From: Klenkia marina | Lineage (GTDB): Bacteria; Actinomycetota; Actinomycetes; Mycobacteriales; Geodermatophilaceae | Length of the DNA: 64,000 nt | Direction of reading: 5' to 3' | NCBI RefSeq assembly: GCF_900101025.1 | Contig: NZ_FMUH01000002.1 | Span: 248,001 to 312,000, forward strand | Shown: positions 50,988 through 60,740 of the stretch, in pieces | How positions within the stretch are numbered: position 1 is the stretch's first letter | Layout of the letters: each line of letters starts with the position of its first letter | Notes under the pieces: model-generated | What the model saw: the letters and a program-made list of their open reading frames with translations, nothing else | What the model was told of the DNA's origin: nothing | The model's database searches: none | Position numbers and translations under genes: made by a program

Positions 50988-52192
50988 CAGTCGTGCACCG
51001 ACCCGTCGAGGCGACGGGCGACCGGCAGGTACCGGGCCTCGTAGGGGAAGCGCGCCGCGGCCTCGTCGTCGTACTCGACGCCCAGGCCCGGCGCGTCGGA
51101 GACGTCGAGCATGCCCTTGCTGAAGGTGACCCCGGAGCGGAAGACCTCGCCGGTCTCGTCGGTGAAGCCCATGTACTCCTGGATGCCGAAGTTGGGCACC
51201 GTCGTGTCCAGGTGGACGGCGGCGGCCAGCGACACCGGGGACAGGTCGGTCGCGCCGTGCGAGCCGGTGCGCACCTGGTAGAGCGACGCGAGGTCGAAGA
51301 CGCGGCGCAGGTGGGTGATGCCCCCGGCGTGCACCACGGACATGCGCACGTAGTCGATGAGCTGCTCGGTGATGAGCTGCTGCACGTCCCAGATCGAGCT
51401 CAGCACCTCGCCCACGGCCAGCGGGGTGGTGGTGTGCTGGCGGATGAGCCGGAAGGAGTCCTGGTTCTCGACCGGGGTGGGGTCCTCCATCCAGAACAGC
51501 TGCACCTCCTCCAGCGCCCTGCCCAGCCGGGCGGCCTCGATGGGGGTCAACCGGTGGTGCACGTCGTGCAGCAGGTGGAAGTCGAACCCGAACTCCTCGC
51601 GCACGGCGCCCAGGTACTGCGGGGCGAAGCGGAGGTAGGCGCCGGTGTCCCACAGCTGCTCGTCGGGCAGCGAGGTGGCGGCCGGCTCGTAGACCGCGCC
51701 CTTGCGCACGCCGTAGGAGCCGGGCAGTCCGGGGACGGCGGCCTGGGCGCGGATGGCCTGGTAGCCGGCGTCCCGGTAGCGGGCGACGTCGTCGATCAGC
51801 GAGGCGACGTCGTGGCCGCTGGCGTGGCCGTAGACCATCACGCCCTCGCGGGAGCGTCCGCCGAGCAGCTGGTGCACCGGCAGGCCGGCCACCTTGCCCT
51901 TGATGTCCCACAGGGCGGTGTCCACCGCCGCGATCGAGGTCATGGTGACCGGACCGCGGCGCCAGTAGGCCCCGCGGTAGAGGTACTGCCAGGTGTCCTC
52001 GATGCGGGCGGGGTCCCGGCCGAGCAGCAGGGGGGCGACGTGGTCGCGCAGGTAGCTGGCCACGGCCAGCTCCCGCCCGTTGAGGGTGGCGTCGCCCAGC
52101 CCGACGACGCCGTCGGAGGCTGTCACCCGCAGCGTGACGAAGTTGCGCCCCGGGCTGGTGACCAGCACCTCGACCTTCTCGATCTTGCTCAT
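50984..52192 (-). CDS. manD: D-mannonate dehydratase (ManD/RspA, enolase superfamily)
   Basis: 402 residues, the standard ManD length. Visible: YGHASGHDV, metal ligands D in [12 protein letters not shown] in FWMEDPTP, E in LAVGEVLSS, catalytic H in DVHH and [10 protein letters not shown]. Ending [21 protein letters not shown] is diagnostic of this subgroup. ATG 52192 has GAGAGG 5 nt upstream. It dehydrates D-mannonate to KDG. First gene of the operon; the divergent GntR regulator and operator lie upstream. Confidence 0.9.
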   Translation of the reverse strand: MSKIEKVEVLVTSPGRNFVTLRVTASDGVVGLGDATLNGRELAVASYLRDHVAPLLLGRDPARIEDTWQYLYRGAYWRRGPVTMTSIAAVDTALWDIKGKVAGLPVHQLLGGRSREGVMVYGHASGHDVASLIDDVARYRDAGYQAIRAQAAVPGLPGSYGVRKGAVYEPAATSLPDEQLWDTGAYLRFAPQYLGAVREEFGFDFHLLHDVHHRLTPIEAARLGRALEEVQLFWMEDPTPVENQDSFRLIRQHTTTPLAVGEVLSSIWDVQQLITEQLIDYVRMSVVHAGGITHLRRVFDLASLYQVRTGSHGATDLSPVSLAAAVHLDTTVPNFGIQEYMGFTDETGEVFRSGVTFSKGMLDVSDAPGLGVEYDDEAAARFPYEARYLPVARRLDGSVHDW

Positions 52193-52218
52193 ACCGACCT
52201 CTCGCCCACCGACCACAT

Positions 52219-52244
52219 CTTGTCTTCCAGTACTGCCATACAAG
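52219..52244. promoter_or_regulatory. Dyad operator upstream of manD and the GntR gene
   Basis: CTTGT-N4-CAGTACTG-N4-ACAAG: perfectly symmetrical 26-bp layout with 5-bp outer arms and an 8-bp palindromic centre. It is 27 bp from manD and 47 bp from the GntR start. Typical of FCD GntR regulators of sugar-acid genes (UxuR/ExuR-like), though the sequence differs from the E. coli UxuR box. Confidence 0.65.
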
Positions 52245-52290
52245 CAGGTGTCGCACAGAGGTGGCAAGGGCCTCCCCGTACGATCACGCC

Positions 52291-53004
52291 GTGGCACGCG
52301 AACCGGGACGACGCAGCAGCCGCCGGCAGGTCTACGAGACCCTCCGCCAGCGCGTGCTGACGCTGGAGCTGCCACCGGGCACGGCCCTGTCGGAGAACGA
52401 GCTGGCCACCGCGCTGCAGGTCAGCCGCACGCCGGTGCGCGAGAGCCTCATCCTCCTGGCCGAGGAGGGGCTGGTGCAGGTCTTCCCGCAGATCGGCTCC
52501 TTCGTCAGCCGGGTCGACCCGGCGCAGGTCGCCGACGCCCAGTTCCTGCGGGAGGCCGTCGAGCTGGCCGCGCTGGAGGACCTGCCCGGCGAGCTGGACG
52601 CCGGGGTCGTGGCCCGGCTGCGGGCCAACCTCGACGAGCAGGCGGTCGCCGACCTGGACCGGGAAGCGTTCTTCGCCCTCGACGAGGCCTTCCACCAGGG
52701 AGTGCTCGAGCTGTCCGGGCACGGGCGCACGTGGTCGACGGTGCTGTCGGCCAAGGGGCACCTCGACCGTGCCCGGCGCCTGGGCCTGTCGGGCACCGAG
52801 ACCCAGGCGCAGCGCATCGCGGAGCACGGCGAGGTGCTGTCCGCGGTGCTCGACGGCGACGTCGAGCGTGCGCGCGCCGCGATGCGCGTGCACCTGCGGG
52901 CGGTCTTCGACGACGTCGAGCGCATCCAGCAGCGGTCCCCCGAGCTGTTCGCCGGGCCGAGCACGGCCGGACCGGTGCGGCGCAACGTGGTCATCTGGGC
53001 GTGA
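52291..53004 (+). CDS. GntR family regulator (FCD), probable controller of the sugar-acid operon
   Basis: 237 residues. HTH ([40 protein letters not shown]) and an FCD domain with [14 protein letters not shown] and [22 protein letters not shown] type metal-site histidines (VHLRAVF). GTG 52291 is chosen: TACGAT at 52279-52284 ends 6 bp before it, suggesting a leaderless mRNA; GTG 52261 would add 10 residues. Divergent from manD, so it likely senses fructuronate, mannonate or a similar acid. Confidence 0.82.
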   Translation: MAREPGRRSSRRQVYETLRQRVLTLELPPGTALSENELATALQVSRTPVRESLILLAEEGLVQVFPQIGSFVSRVDPAQVADAQFLREAVELAALEDLPGELDAGVVARLRANLDEQAVADLDREAFFALDEAFHQGVLELSGHGRTWSTVLSAKGHLDRARRLGLSGTETQAQRIAEHGEVLSAVLDGDVERARAAMRVHLRAVFDDVERIQQRSPELFAGPSTAGPVRRNVVIWA

Positions 53005-53061
53005 GCCCCCGGCCCGGGACGCCGGGCGCCGGGCCATCCACGGGTCCGTAGCCTGCGGAGC

Positions 53062-54453
53062 GTGAGCGAGCGGTCGCAGGTTTGGAGTCGGCTGCCCGAC
53101 CGGGCGCGGCGGGCGGTGTCGGGGTCCGGGCCGCCGACCGAGCCGCTCGCGCTGCGGGCCGGAGCCAGCGGGGTGGACGCCGCCACCGCCCGGTCGGCGC
53201 TGTCGCTGGCCCTGCGCATCGGCGAGGCGATGATGGCCGTCGGGGCCTCGGCCGCCGACGTCACCGCGACCGCGCTGCGGGTGGCCGCGGCCTACGGGCT
53301 GACCAGCTGCCAGGTGGACATGACCTTCACGTCGCTGACCATCGGCTACGACCCCGACGACGTCCCGCCGGTGGTGCTCATGCGCATCGTGCGGCCGCGC
53401 GGCAACGACTACACCCGCCTGCAGGGCATCGCCGACCTCGCCGCCCAGGTCACCGGGGGGCGGCTGGAGCTCGAGGACGCCCACCGGCGGCTGGACGACG
53501 TCCTGGCCGCGCCGCACCCCTACCGGCGGCAGATCCACGCCCTCGGCTGGTCGGGCGTGGCCGGCTGCGTGGCCGCCCTGCTCGGCGGCGGCTGGCTGGT
53601 GGCCCTGGTCGCAGCGGTGACCACCGCGGTCGTCGAGCGCACCATCCGGGCCCTGAACCGGCGCGGGCTGCCGGTGTTCTTCCAGCAGGCCGCGGGTGCG
53701 GCCATCGCCACCGGCACCGCCGTCGCGCTGGTGGCCGCCGGGGTCGAGATCCGGGCATCGCTGGTGGTCGCGGCCGGCATCGTCGTGCTGCTGGCCGGAC
53801 TCTCGCTGGTCGGTGCCGGGGAGGACGCGATCAGCGGGTTCCCGGTCACCGCGGCGGCCCGGGCGTTCGAGGTGCTCACGCTGACCACCGGGATCGTGGT
53901 CGGCATCGCCGCCGTGCTCGACGTCGCACGGCGGGTCGAGGTGCCGCTGCGGGTGATCGACCCGGCGACGGTGGTCGTCCCCCTCGGGGTGTCGACCGCG
54001 GCGGCCGCCCTGATGGGCGGGGCGTGGGCGCTGGCGTCCTACGGCCGCCCGCGGGCGATCGCCGTCGCGGTGGCTGCCGGCGCGCTGGCGTGGGCCGTGT
54101 TCACCGGCGCCGGCGCGCTCGGCGCCGGGCCGGCGGTGGCCAGTGCCGCCGCGGCGGCCGTGGTCGGGTTCGGCGGCGAGGCACTCGGGGACCGGCTGCG
54201 GGTGCCGGCCCTGCTGGTGGCCGTGTGCGGCATCGTCCCCCTCCTGCCGGGGTTGGCCATCTACCGCGGCCTGTTCGCCGTCGTGGTCGACGACGACGTG
54301 CCCGGGGGCACCGCCGGCCTCGTCGGTGCCGCCGCCGTCGGGCTGGCGCTGGCCGCCGGGGTCGTGCTGGGCCGCTACCTGGGCCGGCCGCTGGGCGGGC
54401 AGCTGGACCGGTTCGAGCGGCGGGTGCGCCGGCGGGCCTCACTGGTGGACTGA
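53062..54453 (+). CDS. thrE: ThrE-family threonine/serine exporter
   Basis: 463 residues. Cytoplasmic N-terminal domain (ALSLALRIGEAMMAVGASAADV, TSCQVDMTFTSLTIGYD), followed by about ten hydrophobic helices, the ThrE arrangement. Ending GIVPLLPGLAIYRGLFAVV is conserved. GTG 53062 is used. TAGCCT 7 bp upstream could be a -10, which would make the mRNA leaderless. Exports threonine/serine; the window's ilvA consumes threonine, but they are not linked. No regulator is clearly tied to it other than the following Lrp gene. Confidence 0.85.
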   Translation: MSERSQVWSRLPDRARRAVSGSGPPTEPLALRAGASGVDAATARSALSLALRIGEAMMAVGASAADVTATALRVAAAYGLTSCQVDMTFTSLTIGYDPDDVPPVVLMRIVRPRGNDYTRLQGIADLAAQVTGGRLELEDAHRRLDDVLAAPHPYRRQIHALGWSGVAGCVAALLGGGWLVALVAAVTTAVVERTIRALNRRGLPVFFQQAAGAAIATGTAVALVAAGVEIRASLVVAAGIVVLLAGLSLVGAGEDAISGFPVTAAARAFEVLTLTTGIVVGIAAVLDVARRVEVPLRVIDPATVVVPLGVSTAAAALMGGAWALASYGRPRAIAVAVAAGALAWAVFTGAGALGAGPAVASAAAAAVVGFGGEALGDRLRVPALLVAVCGIVPLLPGLAIYRGLFAVVVDDDVPGGTAGLVGAAAVGLALAAGVVLGRYLGRPLGGQLDRFERRVRRRASLVD

Positions 54454-54512
54454 GCCCACTACTGTTCCCGTCGTCGGGGGACCACCGGACGACGGTATCC
54501 GTGGGGGGAAGC

Positions 54513-54986
54513 ATGGGCGAGCGACCAGCAGTGGCCTTGGACGACACCTCGCGGGCGATCATCGAGCAGCTGCAGCAGGACGGCCGCCGTCCCTACGCCC
54601 GCATCGCCGAGGCCGTCGGGCTCAGCGAGGCCGCCGTCCGGCAGCGCGTGCAGCGCCTGCAGGACGCCGGGGTCATGCAGATCGTCGCCGTCACCGACCC
54701 CCGCCAGGTCGGTTTCCCGCGGCAGGCCATGGTCGGCATCCGGGTGCGCGGCGACAGCCGGGTGGTCGCCGACGCGGTGGCCGCCTTCGACGAGGTCGAC
54801 TACGTGGTGATCTCGGCCGGCTCGCTCGACCTGCTGGTCGAGGTGGTCTGCACCGACGACGAGCAGCTGCTCGACACCGTCAGCCGCATCCGGGCCGTCG
54901 ACGGCGTCGAGTCCACGGAGACCTTCCTGTACCTGGGCCTGGCCAAGCAGACCTACGCCTGGGGCACACGGCGCGCCGAGGGATGA
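54513..54986 (+). CDS. Lrp/AsnC family regulator
   Basis: 157 residues. HTH (LDDTSRAIIEQLQQDGRRPYARIAEAVGLSEAAVRQRVQRL in pieces) and a C-terminal RAM/ACT-like domain (VVADAVAAFDEVDYVVISAGSLDLLVEVVCTDDEQLLDTV in pieces). ATG 54513 follows GGGGGGAA. Leucine-responsive family proteins of this type bind amino acids and often regulate the neighbouring exporter. 59 bp from thrE, same strand. Confidence 0.87.
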   Translation: MGERPAVALDDTSRAIIEQLQQDGRRPYARIAEAVGLSEAAVRQRVQRLQDAGVMQIVAVTDPRQVGFPRQAMVGIRVRGDSRVVADAVAAFDEVDYVVISAGSLDLLVEVVCTDDEQLLDTVSRIRAVDGVESTETFLYLGLAKQTYAWGTRRAEG

Positions 54987-55038
54987 GCCGAGCCTCGCCT
55001 TCCTGGCGGGCCGGACGGCGGCCACCTACCTTCGCGGC

Positions 55039-55761
55039 GTGACCACGCAGGAAGCACCCACCCACGCGGGCGAGCCGCACGCCGGCGCGCTGAGCTCGCG
55101 GCTGAACTGGCTGCGCGCCGGTGTGCTCGGTGCCAACGACGGCATCGTCTCCACCGCCGGCCTGGTGGTCGGCGTCGCCGGGGCCACCACGGCCGACGGC
55201 CCGGTGTTCACCGCAGGGGTCGCCGGGTTGGTCGCGGGCGCGGTGTCGATGGCGCTGGGCGAGTACGTGTCGGTGAGCAGCCAGCGCGACAGCGAGCAGG
55301 CCCTCGTGCGGAAGGAGAAGCGCGAGCTGGCCGAGATGCCCGAGCAGGAGCTCGAGGAGCTGGCCGCGATCTACCAGACCAAGGGTCTGTCGGCCGACAC
55401 CGCGCGGCGGGTGGCCGAGGAGCTCACCGACCACGACGCCCTGGCCGCGCACGTCGAGGCCGAGCTGGGCATCGACCCCGACGAGCTCACCAACCCCTGG
55501 CAGGCCGCGGGCGCCTCGGCGCTGTCGTTCACCCTCGGCTCGCTGCTGCCGCTGGCCGCGATCCTGCTCGCCCCCACCGCCGCCCGGGTGCCGATCACCT
55601 TCGTCGTGGTGCTGCTCGCCCTGGCCCTCACCGGCGCGGTCAGCGCCAAGCTGGGCGGCTCGCGGGTCGGCCGGGCGGTCGTCCGGCTGGTGGTCGGCGG
55701 CGCGGTCGCCATGGCGGTGACCTTCGGCATCGGTGCGCTGGTGGGTGGCGTCGCCGGCTGA
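55039..55761 (+). CDS. VIT1/CCC1-family (nodulin-21-like) transporter
   Basis: 240 residues. LNWLRAGVLGANDGIVSTAGLVVGVAGA opens the family, with SMALGEYVSVSSQRDSEQAL and a cytoplasmic helical insertion before the last three helices. Known members move Fe2+ or Mn2+ out of the cytosol. TACCTT six bp before GTG 55039 is a possible -10 of a leaderless mRNA. The stop shares one base with xylB ATG (TGATG), so they are co-translated, though no functional link is evident. Confidence 0.83.
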   Translation: MTTQEAPTHAGEPHAGALSSRLNWLRAGVLGANDGIVSTAGLVVGVAGATTADGPVFTAGVAGLVAGAVSMALGEYVSVSSQRDSEQALVRKEKRELAEMPEQELEELAAIYQTKGLSADTARRVAEELTDHDALAAHVEAELGIDPDELTNPWQAAGASALSFTLGSLLPLAAILLAPTAARVPITFVVVLLALALTGAVSAKLGGSRVGRAVVRLVVGGAVAMAVTFGIGALVGGVAG

Positions 55762-57122
55762 TGGACGTCGTCCTCGGTGCGGACCTGGGCACCAGCGGGC
55801 TGAAGGTCGCTGCGCTCGACCCCACCGGGGCGGTCGTCGCGGAGGCGGAGGTCTCCTACGCGTGGCGTTCCCCGCAGCCGGGCTGGGCGCAGATCGACGT
55901 CGCCGTCTGGCGGGCCGCGCTCGACGACGCGCTCGCCTCGCTCGACCTCAGCGGGTACGCCGTGCGCGGGCTCGGGATCGCCGGCCAGATGCACTGCGCG
56001 GTGCTGGTCGACGGGGCCGGCCGCGCCCTCGCCCCGGCCCTGCTGTGGCCCGACCAGCGAGCAGGGGCGGCCCTCGACCGCTGGCGGGACCTGCCCGACG
56101 ACGCCCGGGCCGCCCTGGCCAACCCGCTGGTCCCGGGCATGACCGGCCCGCTCGCGGCCTGGCTCGCCGAGCACGAGCCCGACCTGGTGCGGCGCGCGGC
56201 CGCCGTGCTGCTGCCCAAGGACGCCCTGCGGGCCACCCTCGTGCCGGACGCCGAGTCGCTGGTCACCGACCGCAGCGACGCCTCGGCCACCCTGCTGTGG
56301 GACGTCGCGGCCGACGACTGGTCACCCGCCGCCGTGGCGCTCGCCGGAGTAGGTGCCCCGCGGGTGCTGCCCGGGCACGACGTCGTGGGGACGACGGTGC
56401 TCGGCGGCATCGGTGAGGTGCCCGTGGTGGTCGGCGGCGCCGACACCCCGCTCGCGCTGCTGGCCACCGGGACGACGTCCGGGCTGCAGGTCAACCTGGG
56501 CACCGGCGCACAGCTGCTGCGGCCCGGCGCCGTCCCTGCCCCCGTGCTCGACCCGGTGGTGCACACCTACGCCGATGCCACCGACGGCTGGTACGCGATG
56601 GCGGCGCTGCAGAACGCCGGTCTGGCCTGGGACTGGGTGCGCCGGGTGCTCGGGTTCGGGTGGGACGAGCTGGTGGCCACGCTCGAGCGCCCGGGCAGCG
56701 GCGGTGTGCGGTTCGCGCCGTGGCTGACCGGCGAGCGCGGCGGGGTCGCGGGCCCGGACGACCGCGGCGCCTGGACCGGCCTGCACCCCGGCACCACCCG
56801 CGCCGACCTGGGCCGGGCCGCGCTGGACGGCGTGGCTGCGGCGATCGCGTCGGCCGCCGAGCTGCTGGTGCCCGCCGGTGACCCGGTGCGGCCCGCCGGT
56901 GACGGCCCGGTGGTGCTCACCGGGGGCGGGGTCCGGACGCCGGCCGTGCAGCAGCTGCTCGCCGACGCGCTGGGCCGCCCCGTGCAGCACGTGCAGGTGC
57001 GCAGCGCCTCCGCCACCGGAGCCGCCCTGCTCGCTGCCCGCGGCGTGGGCCTGGACCTGGTCCCGCAGCGCCGGCTCGGCCCCGTGGTGGACCCCGGCGC
57101 GGAGAGCGTCAGGCGCGGTTGA
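55761..57122 (+). CDS. xylB: Xylulokinase / FGGY-family carbohydrate kinase
   Basis: 453 residues. [17 protein letters not shown] (phosphate 1), [24 protein letters not shown] (D of xylulokinase WxDxR), and the C-terminal FGGY signature [13 protein letters not shown] and [18 protein letters not shown]. It is shorter than E. coli XylB (484) but otherwise complete. No xylose isomerase nearby, so the pentulose specificity is assumed. Its last 14 bp overlap the convergent ureohydrolase gene. Confidence 0.82.
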   Translation: MDVVLGADLGTSGLKVAALDPTGAVVAEAEVSYAWRSPQPGWAQIDVAVWRAALDDALASLDLSGYAVRGLGIAGQMHCAVLVDGAGRALAPALLWPDQRAGAALDRWRDLPDDARAALANPLVPGMTGPLAAWLAEHEPDLVRRAAAVLLPKDALRATLVPDAESLVTDRSDASATLLWDVAADDWSPAAVALAGVGAPRVLPGHDVVGTTVLGGIGEVPVVVGGADTPLALLATGTTSGLQVNLGTGAQLLRPGAVPAPVLDPVVHTYADATDGWYAMAALQNAGLAWDWVRRVLGFGWDELVATLERPGSGGVRFAPWLTGERGGVAGPDDRGAWTGLHPGTTRADLGRAALDGVAAAIASAAELLVPAGDPVRPAGDGPVVLTGGGVRTPAVQQLLADALGRPVQHVQVRSASATGAALLAARGVGLDLVPQRRLGPVVDPGAESVRRG

Positions 57123-58053
57123 GAGCCAGGACGCTGAGCAGGTCGTAGGCCACGTGCGAGGCGGCGATCGCGGTCAGCTCGGCGTGGTCGTAGGCGGGGG
57201 AGACCTCCACGACGTCGGCACCCACGACGTCCAGGCCGACCAGCCCGCGCAGCGTGTGCAGCAGCTCGCGGCTGGTCAGCCCGCCGGCCTCCGGTGTGCC
57301 GGTGCCCGGGGCGTGCGCGGGGTCGAGCACGTCGATGTCCACCGAGACGTACACCGGCCCGTCGCCCAGCCGGCGGCGCATGCGCTCGACCACACTGGCC
57401 ACGCCGTCGACCTCGTAGTCGTCGCTGCGCACCACCTGGAAGCCGAGCACGGCGTCGTCCTCGAGGTCCTGCTTGGAGTACAGCGGGCCGCGGATGCCGA
57501 TGTGCATCGACCGCTCGAGGTCGACCAGGCCCTCCTCGCTGGCCCGGCGGAACGGGGTGCCGTGGGTGTAGGGCGCACCGAAGTAGGTGTCCCAGGTGTC
57601 CAGGTGGGCGTCGAAGTGCAGGACGGCGACCGGGCCGTGGTCACGGGCCACCGAGCGCAGGATCGGCAGCGCGACGGTGTGGTCCCCGCCGAGGGTGAGC
57701 ACCTGGGCGCCGTCGGCCCGCAGCGCCGAGATGCCGTCGTCGATGGTCTGGATGGCCTCCTCGATGTCGAACGGGTTCACCCCCAGGTCGCCGGCGTCGG
57801 CGACCTGCTGGGTGCCGAAGGGCATCGCGTCCAGCGCCGGGTTGTACGGACGCAGCAGCTTGGAGCCGGCGCGCACGTGGCCGGGGCCGAAGCGGGCGCC
57901 GGGCCGGTAGCTGACGCCGGTGTCGAACGGGATGCCGACGACGGCGACGTCGGCGCGGGAGACCTCGTCCAGCCGGGGCAGGCGGGCGAAGGTCGCCGGG
58001 CCGCCGTAGCGGGGGACCTTCGTCGCGTCGACGGGGCCGATCGGGGTGGTCAC
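57109..58053 (-). CDS. speB: Agmatinase-type ureohydrolase (SpeB/guanidino-acid hydrolase)
   Basis: 314 residues, arginase/agmatinase family. Mn ligands in [23 protein letters not shown] and [20 protein letters not shown](A)[20 protein letters not shown] is agmatinase-like. It removes urea from an agmatine-like or guanidinobutyrate/guanidinopropionate substrate; PE(A)GG cannot discriminate. GTG 58053 overlaps the stop of the SnoaL-like gene (GTGA). Third gene of the permease operon. Confidence 0.85.
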   Translation of the reverse strand: MTTPIGPVDATKVPRYGGPATFARLPRLDEVSRADVAVVGIPFDTGVSYRPGARFGPGHVRAGSKLLRPYNPALDAMPFGTQQVADAGDLGVNPFDIEEAIQTIDDGISALRADGAQVLTLGGDHTVALPILRSVARDHGPVAVLHFDAHLDTWDTYFGAPYTHGTPFRRASEEGLVDLERSMHIGIRGPLYSKQDLEDDAVLGFQVVRSDDYEVDGVASVVERMRRRLGDGPVYVSVDIDVLDPAHAPGTGTPEAGGLTSRELLHTLRGLVGLDVVGADVVEVSPAYDHAELTAIAASHVAYDLLSVLALNRA

Positions 58054-58442
58054 GGGGAGTTCTCCTCAGCCGGGGACAGGTGCTCGTGGACGACCAGCCA
58101 GGGGCCGTCCACCTGCGCGAGGACGACGGTCTCGCGCTCGACGGTGCGGGCGTGGTCGTCGCCCACCCGCACGGCGGTGCGCACGCGGTGGGTGACCAGG
58201 GCAGTCTCCCCGACCCACTGCACGTGCCGGTCGGTGGACGTGCAGCCGAGCACCGCGAACCCGTCGGCCACCCACGACCGCCAGGCCGCCCGGTACTCCT
58301 CGCGCGAGCCGTAGCGGGGGTAGCCGGGCAGCACGAAGGTGGCCTCGGGTGCGATGCAGGCGAAGTAGGCCTCCTCGTCGCCCGCCCCGAAGGCGGCCAC
58401 CAGCCGGTCGAGCGCGGCCAGGACGTCGTCGTCCCGGCTCAT
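58050..58442 (-). CDS. SnoaL/NTF2-like (DUF4440-type) protein
   Basis: 130 residues, cone-shaped NTF2 fold pattern ([54 protein letters not shown]). ATG 58442 overlaps the permease stop (ATGA). Sits between permease and ureohydrolase in a three-gene operon, so it may be a small hydrolase/isomerase or a ligand-binding helper. Function unknown. Confidence 0.75.
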   Translation of the reverse strand: MSRDDDVLAALDRLVAAFGAGDEEAYFACIAPEATFVLPGYPRYGSREEYRAAWRSWVADGFAVLGCTSTDRHVQWVGETALVTHRVRTAVRVGDDHARTVERETVVLAQVDGPWLVVHEHLSPAEENSP

Positions 58443-59962
58443 GCCGGCGTCTCCGCACCGGCCGGGCGCACCGGGTCGGTGATCGGCGGGGCCTCACCGG
58501 GCTTGCTGGGCACCCAGCGCGGACCCTGCGGCCCGAACACGTAGCGCGGCTCGGGGAACAGGAACAGCGAGCCCAGGTAGACCACGGCGGCCAGCACGAG
58601 CGCGACGACCAGGCTGACGTCGACGCCGCCGAAGGCGTTCGTGAACGGGCCGACGATCAGCGGCGGGTAGTTGGCGAACAGCAGGCCGACGACCGCCGAG
58701 GGGATCCAGGCGACCATGCCGCGCCAGTTCACCCCGCCGGAGAACCAGTAGACCCCGCCCTCGCGGCCCTGGTTGAAGACCTGGACGGCGGCCGGGTCGT
58801 AGTGGCCGCGGCGCACGACGTAGCCCAGCGCCATGATGACCATCCACGGCGTCGTGCAGATGACGATCGCGCCGATGAAGGCGTTCACGCTGCCGACCAG
58901 GTCGAAGGCCAGCCGGCCGACCAGGATGAACACGAACGACAGCGCGCCGATCACCAGGGAGGCGCGCACCCGGCCCAGCCGCGGGAACACCGACGAGAAG
59001 TCCAGGCCGGTGCCGTAGAGCGACGTGACGCCGGTCGACAGTCCGCCGAGCACGGCGACGACCATGAGCAGCAGGGCGTACCAGAGCGGCGAGGCCTGCA
59101 CGAGCGCGAAGACGTAGTCGGCCTCGCCGGCGACCAGCGTCGCCGTCCCGACCCCGAACAGGAACGGCACGAGCGTGGCCAGCTGGGCGGTGACCGTGGC
59201 GCCGAGCAGCCGGGCACGCGAGGTGGCGGCCGGGATGTAGCGCGACCAGTCGCCCAGGAACGCCCCGAAGGAGACCGGGTTGCCCATCACGATGAGCACG
59301 CTGAGCACGAAGGTCGGCAGGAAGGAGCCCAGCGCGTAGGCGTCGGGGCCCGGGTCGTACGAGGGGTCGAAGACGCCGGCGTAGGCGACCAGCCCGAGCA
59401 GGATGAGCACGGTGTTGCCGACGACCACGACCTTGTTCACCAGCAGCATGAACTGGTAGCCGTAGACCACCACGACGATCACCAGGCCGCCGAGCAGGGC
59501 GTAGACCAGGGCGCGGGTGAGGTCGCCGTCGGGCAGGCCGAAGAGCCGGTTGCCGGCCGCGACCAGGGCGTCGCCGGAGACCCAGACCGAGATCGAGTAG
59601 AACGCGATGGCGGTCAGCAGCGACAGGAACGACCCGACGATCCGCCCGCGCACGCCGAAGTGCGCCGACGAGGAGACCGCGTTGTTGGTGCCGGTGCGCG
59701 GGCCGAACAGGCCCATCGGCGACAGGATCAACCCGCCCAGGACGACGCCCAGCACGGTGGCCGCGACCGCCTCGACCAGCGACAGGCCGAGCAGCACCGG
59801 GAAGGTGCCCAGGATGATGGTGGCGAAGGTGTTGGCCCCGCCGAACTGGATGCGCAGCAGGTCCAGCGGCCGCGACGTGCGTTCTGCGTCGGGGATGGTG
59901 TCGATGCCGTGCTGCTCGACCTCCAGCGCCCGCGGGCGGCGGGTCGGGGTGGTGCTGGCCAT
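58439..59962 (-). CDS. NCS1-family permease (cytosine/purine/hydantoin type)
   Basis: 507 residues with 12 helices. RPLDLLRIQFGGANTFATIILGTFPVLLG (N-terminal signature, in part), GPRTGTNNAVSSSAHFGVRG, GNPVSFGAFLGDWSRYIPAATSR, and STGVTSLYGTGLDFSSVFPR fit CodB/NCS1. ATG 59962 has GAGGAGAG 6 nt upstream. Transports a nucleobase-like or ureido-like heterocycle by Na+/H+ symport. Its link to a ureohydrolase suggests a guanidino or ureido compound. Confidence 0.87.
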   Translation of the reverse strand: MASTTPTRRPRALEVEQHGIDTIPDAERTSRPLDLLRIQFGGANTFATIILGTFPVLLGLSLVEAVAATVLGVVLGGLILSPMGLFGPRTGTNNAVSSSAHFGVRGRIVGSFLSLLTAIAFYSISVWVSGDALVAAGNRLFGLPDGDLTRALVYALLGGLVIVVVVYGYQFMLLVNKVVVVGNTVLILLGLVAYAGVFDPSYDPGPDAYALGSFLPTFVLSVLIVMGNPVSFGAFLGDWSRYIPAATSRARLLGATVTAQLATLVPFLFGVGTATLVAGEADYVFALVQASPLWYALLLMVVAVLGGLSTGVTSLYGTGLDFSSVFPRLGRVRASLVIGALSFVFILVGRLAFDLVGSVNAFIGAIVICTTPWMVIMALGYVVRRGHYDPAAVQVFNQGREGGVYWFSGGVNWRGMVAWIPSAVVGLLFANYPPLIVGPFTNAFGGVDVSLVVALVLAAVVYLGSLFLFPEPRYVFGPQGPRWVPSKPGEAPPITDPVRPAGAETPA

Positions 59963-60019
59963 CGCGGCTCTCCTCGCTCGGGGGTGACGTGGGCCACCGA
60001 GCGGTACCGTAAGGCCACT

Positions 60020-60036
60020 GTTGCTCAGAAGGCAAC
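60020..60036. promoter_or_regulatory. Inverted repeat GTTGC-N7-GCAAC
   Basis: Perfect 5-bp arms (60020-60024, 60032-60036) in the divergent region between the permease and cyclase genes. Likely operator of the XRE-cupin regulator at 60737, which lies in the second transcript. Confidence 0.5.
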
Positions 60037-60077
60037 GAAAGTTCACCGCAGCGAAACCCACCACGGAACGAGGACAC

Positions 60078-60740
60078 GTGCGCGTCACACGGCTGGTCGA
60101 CCTGTCGGTGCCGGTCGACGCCGGCACGCAGGTGTTCCCCGGCGACCCGGTGTTCACCTCCCGCCCGCACGCCACCGTCGCGGCCGACGGCTTCGCGGTG
60201 CAGGCGATCAGCATGGGCTCGCAGACCGGCACCCACGTCGACGCGCCCTGCCACTTCGACCCCGACGGCGCCCGCATCGACGAGCTCGACCTGGCGCTGT
60301 TCGCCGGTCCGGGTCTGGTGCTCGACGTCCGCGGCCGGGCCCCCCGCAGCCGGCTGACCTGGGCCGACCTCGGCGAGCCCGACGTCGGGCCGGGCACCGT
60401 CGTCCTGCTGCGCACCGGCTGGTCGGCGCACTACGGCACCCCGGCCTACTTCGACCACCCGTTCCTCGACGCCGACGCCGCCCGCCGCCTGCTCGACGCC
60501 GGGGTGCGCACGATCGGCCTCGACGCGCCCAACCTCGACGTCACCCCCACCGACGACGACCCGGGCGAGGGCTACCCCGTGCACCACCTGGTCGCCGCGG
60601 CCGGCGGGGTCATCTGCGAGAACCTCACCGCGCTCGAGGCCGTCGACTTCCCCGACCCGTTCGTCTCGCTGCTGCCCCTGCGGCTCACCGGGGCCGACGG
60701 CGCCCCGGTGCGTGCCGTGGCGATCGAGCTCGCCCCGTGA
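60078..60740 (+). CDS. Cyclase-family metal hydrolase (kynurenine-formamidase-like)
   Basis: 220 residues. LVDLSVPVDAGTQVFPGDP opens the family; metal motif HVDAPCHFDPDG (HxDxPxHF) and GLDAPNLD, HHLVAAAGGVICENL follow. The family includes kynurenine formamidase, isatin hydrolase and cyclic-amide or lactone hydrolases. GTG 60078 has GAACGAGGA upstream. It is divergent from the permease-ureohydrolase operon; ring-opening of a transported heterocycle is inferred. Confidence 0.83.
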   Translation: MRVTRLVDLSVPVDAGTQVFPGDPVFTSRPHATVAADGFAVQAISMGSQTGTHVDAPCHFDPDGARIDELDLALFAGPGLVLDVRGRAPRSRLTWADLGEPDVGPGTVVLLRTGWSAHYGTPAYFDHPFLDADAARRLLDAGVRTIGLDAPNLDVTPTDDDPGEGYPVHHLVAAAGGVICENLTALEAVDFPDPFVSLLPLRLTGADGAPVRAVAIELAP

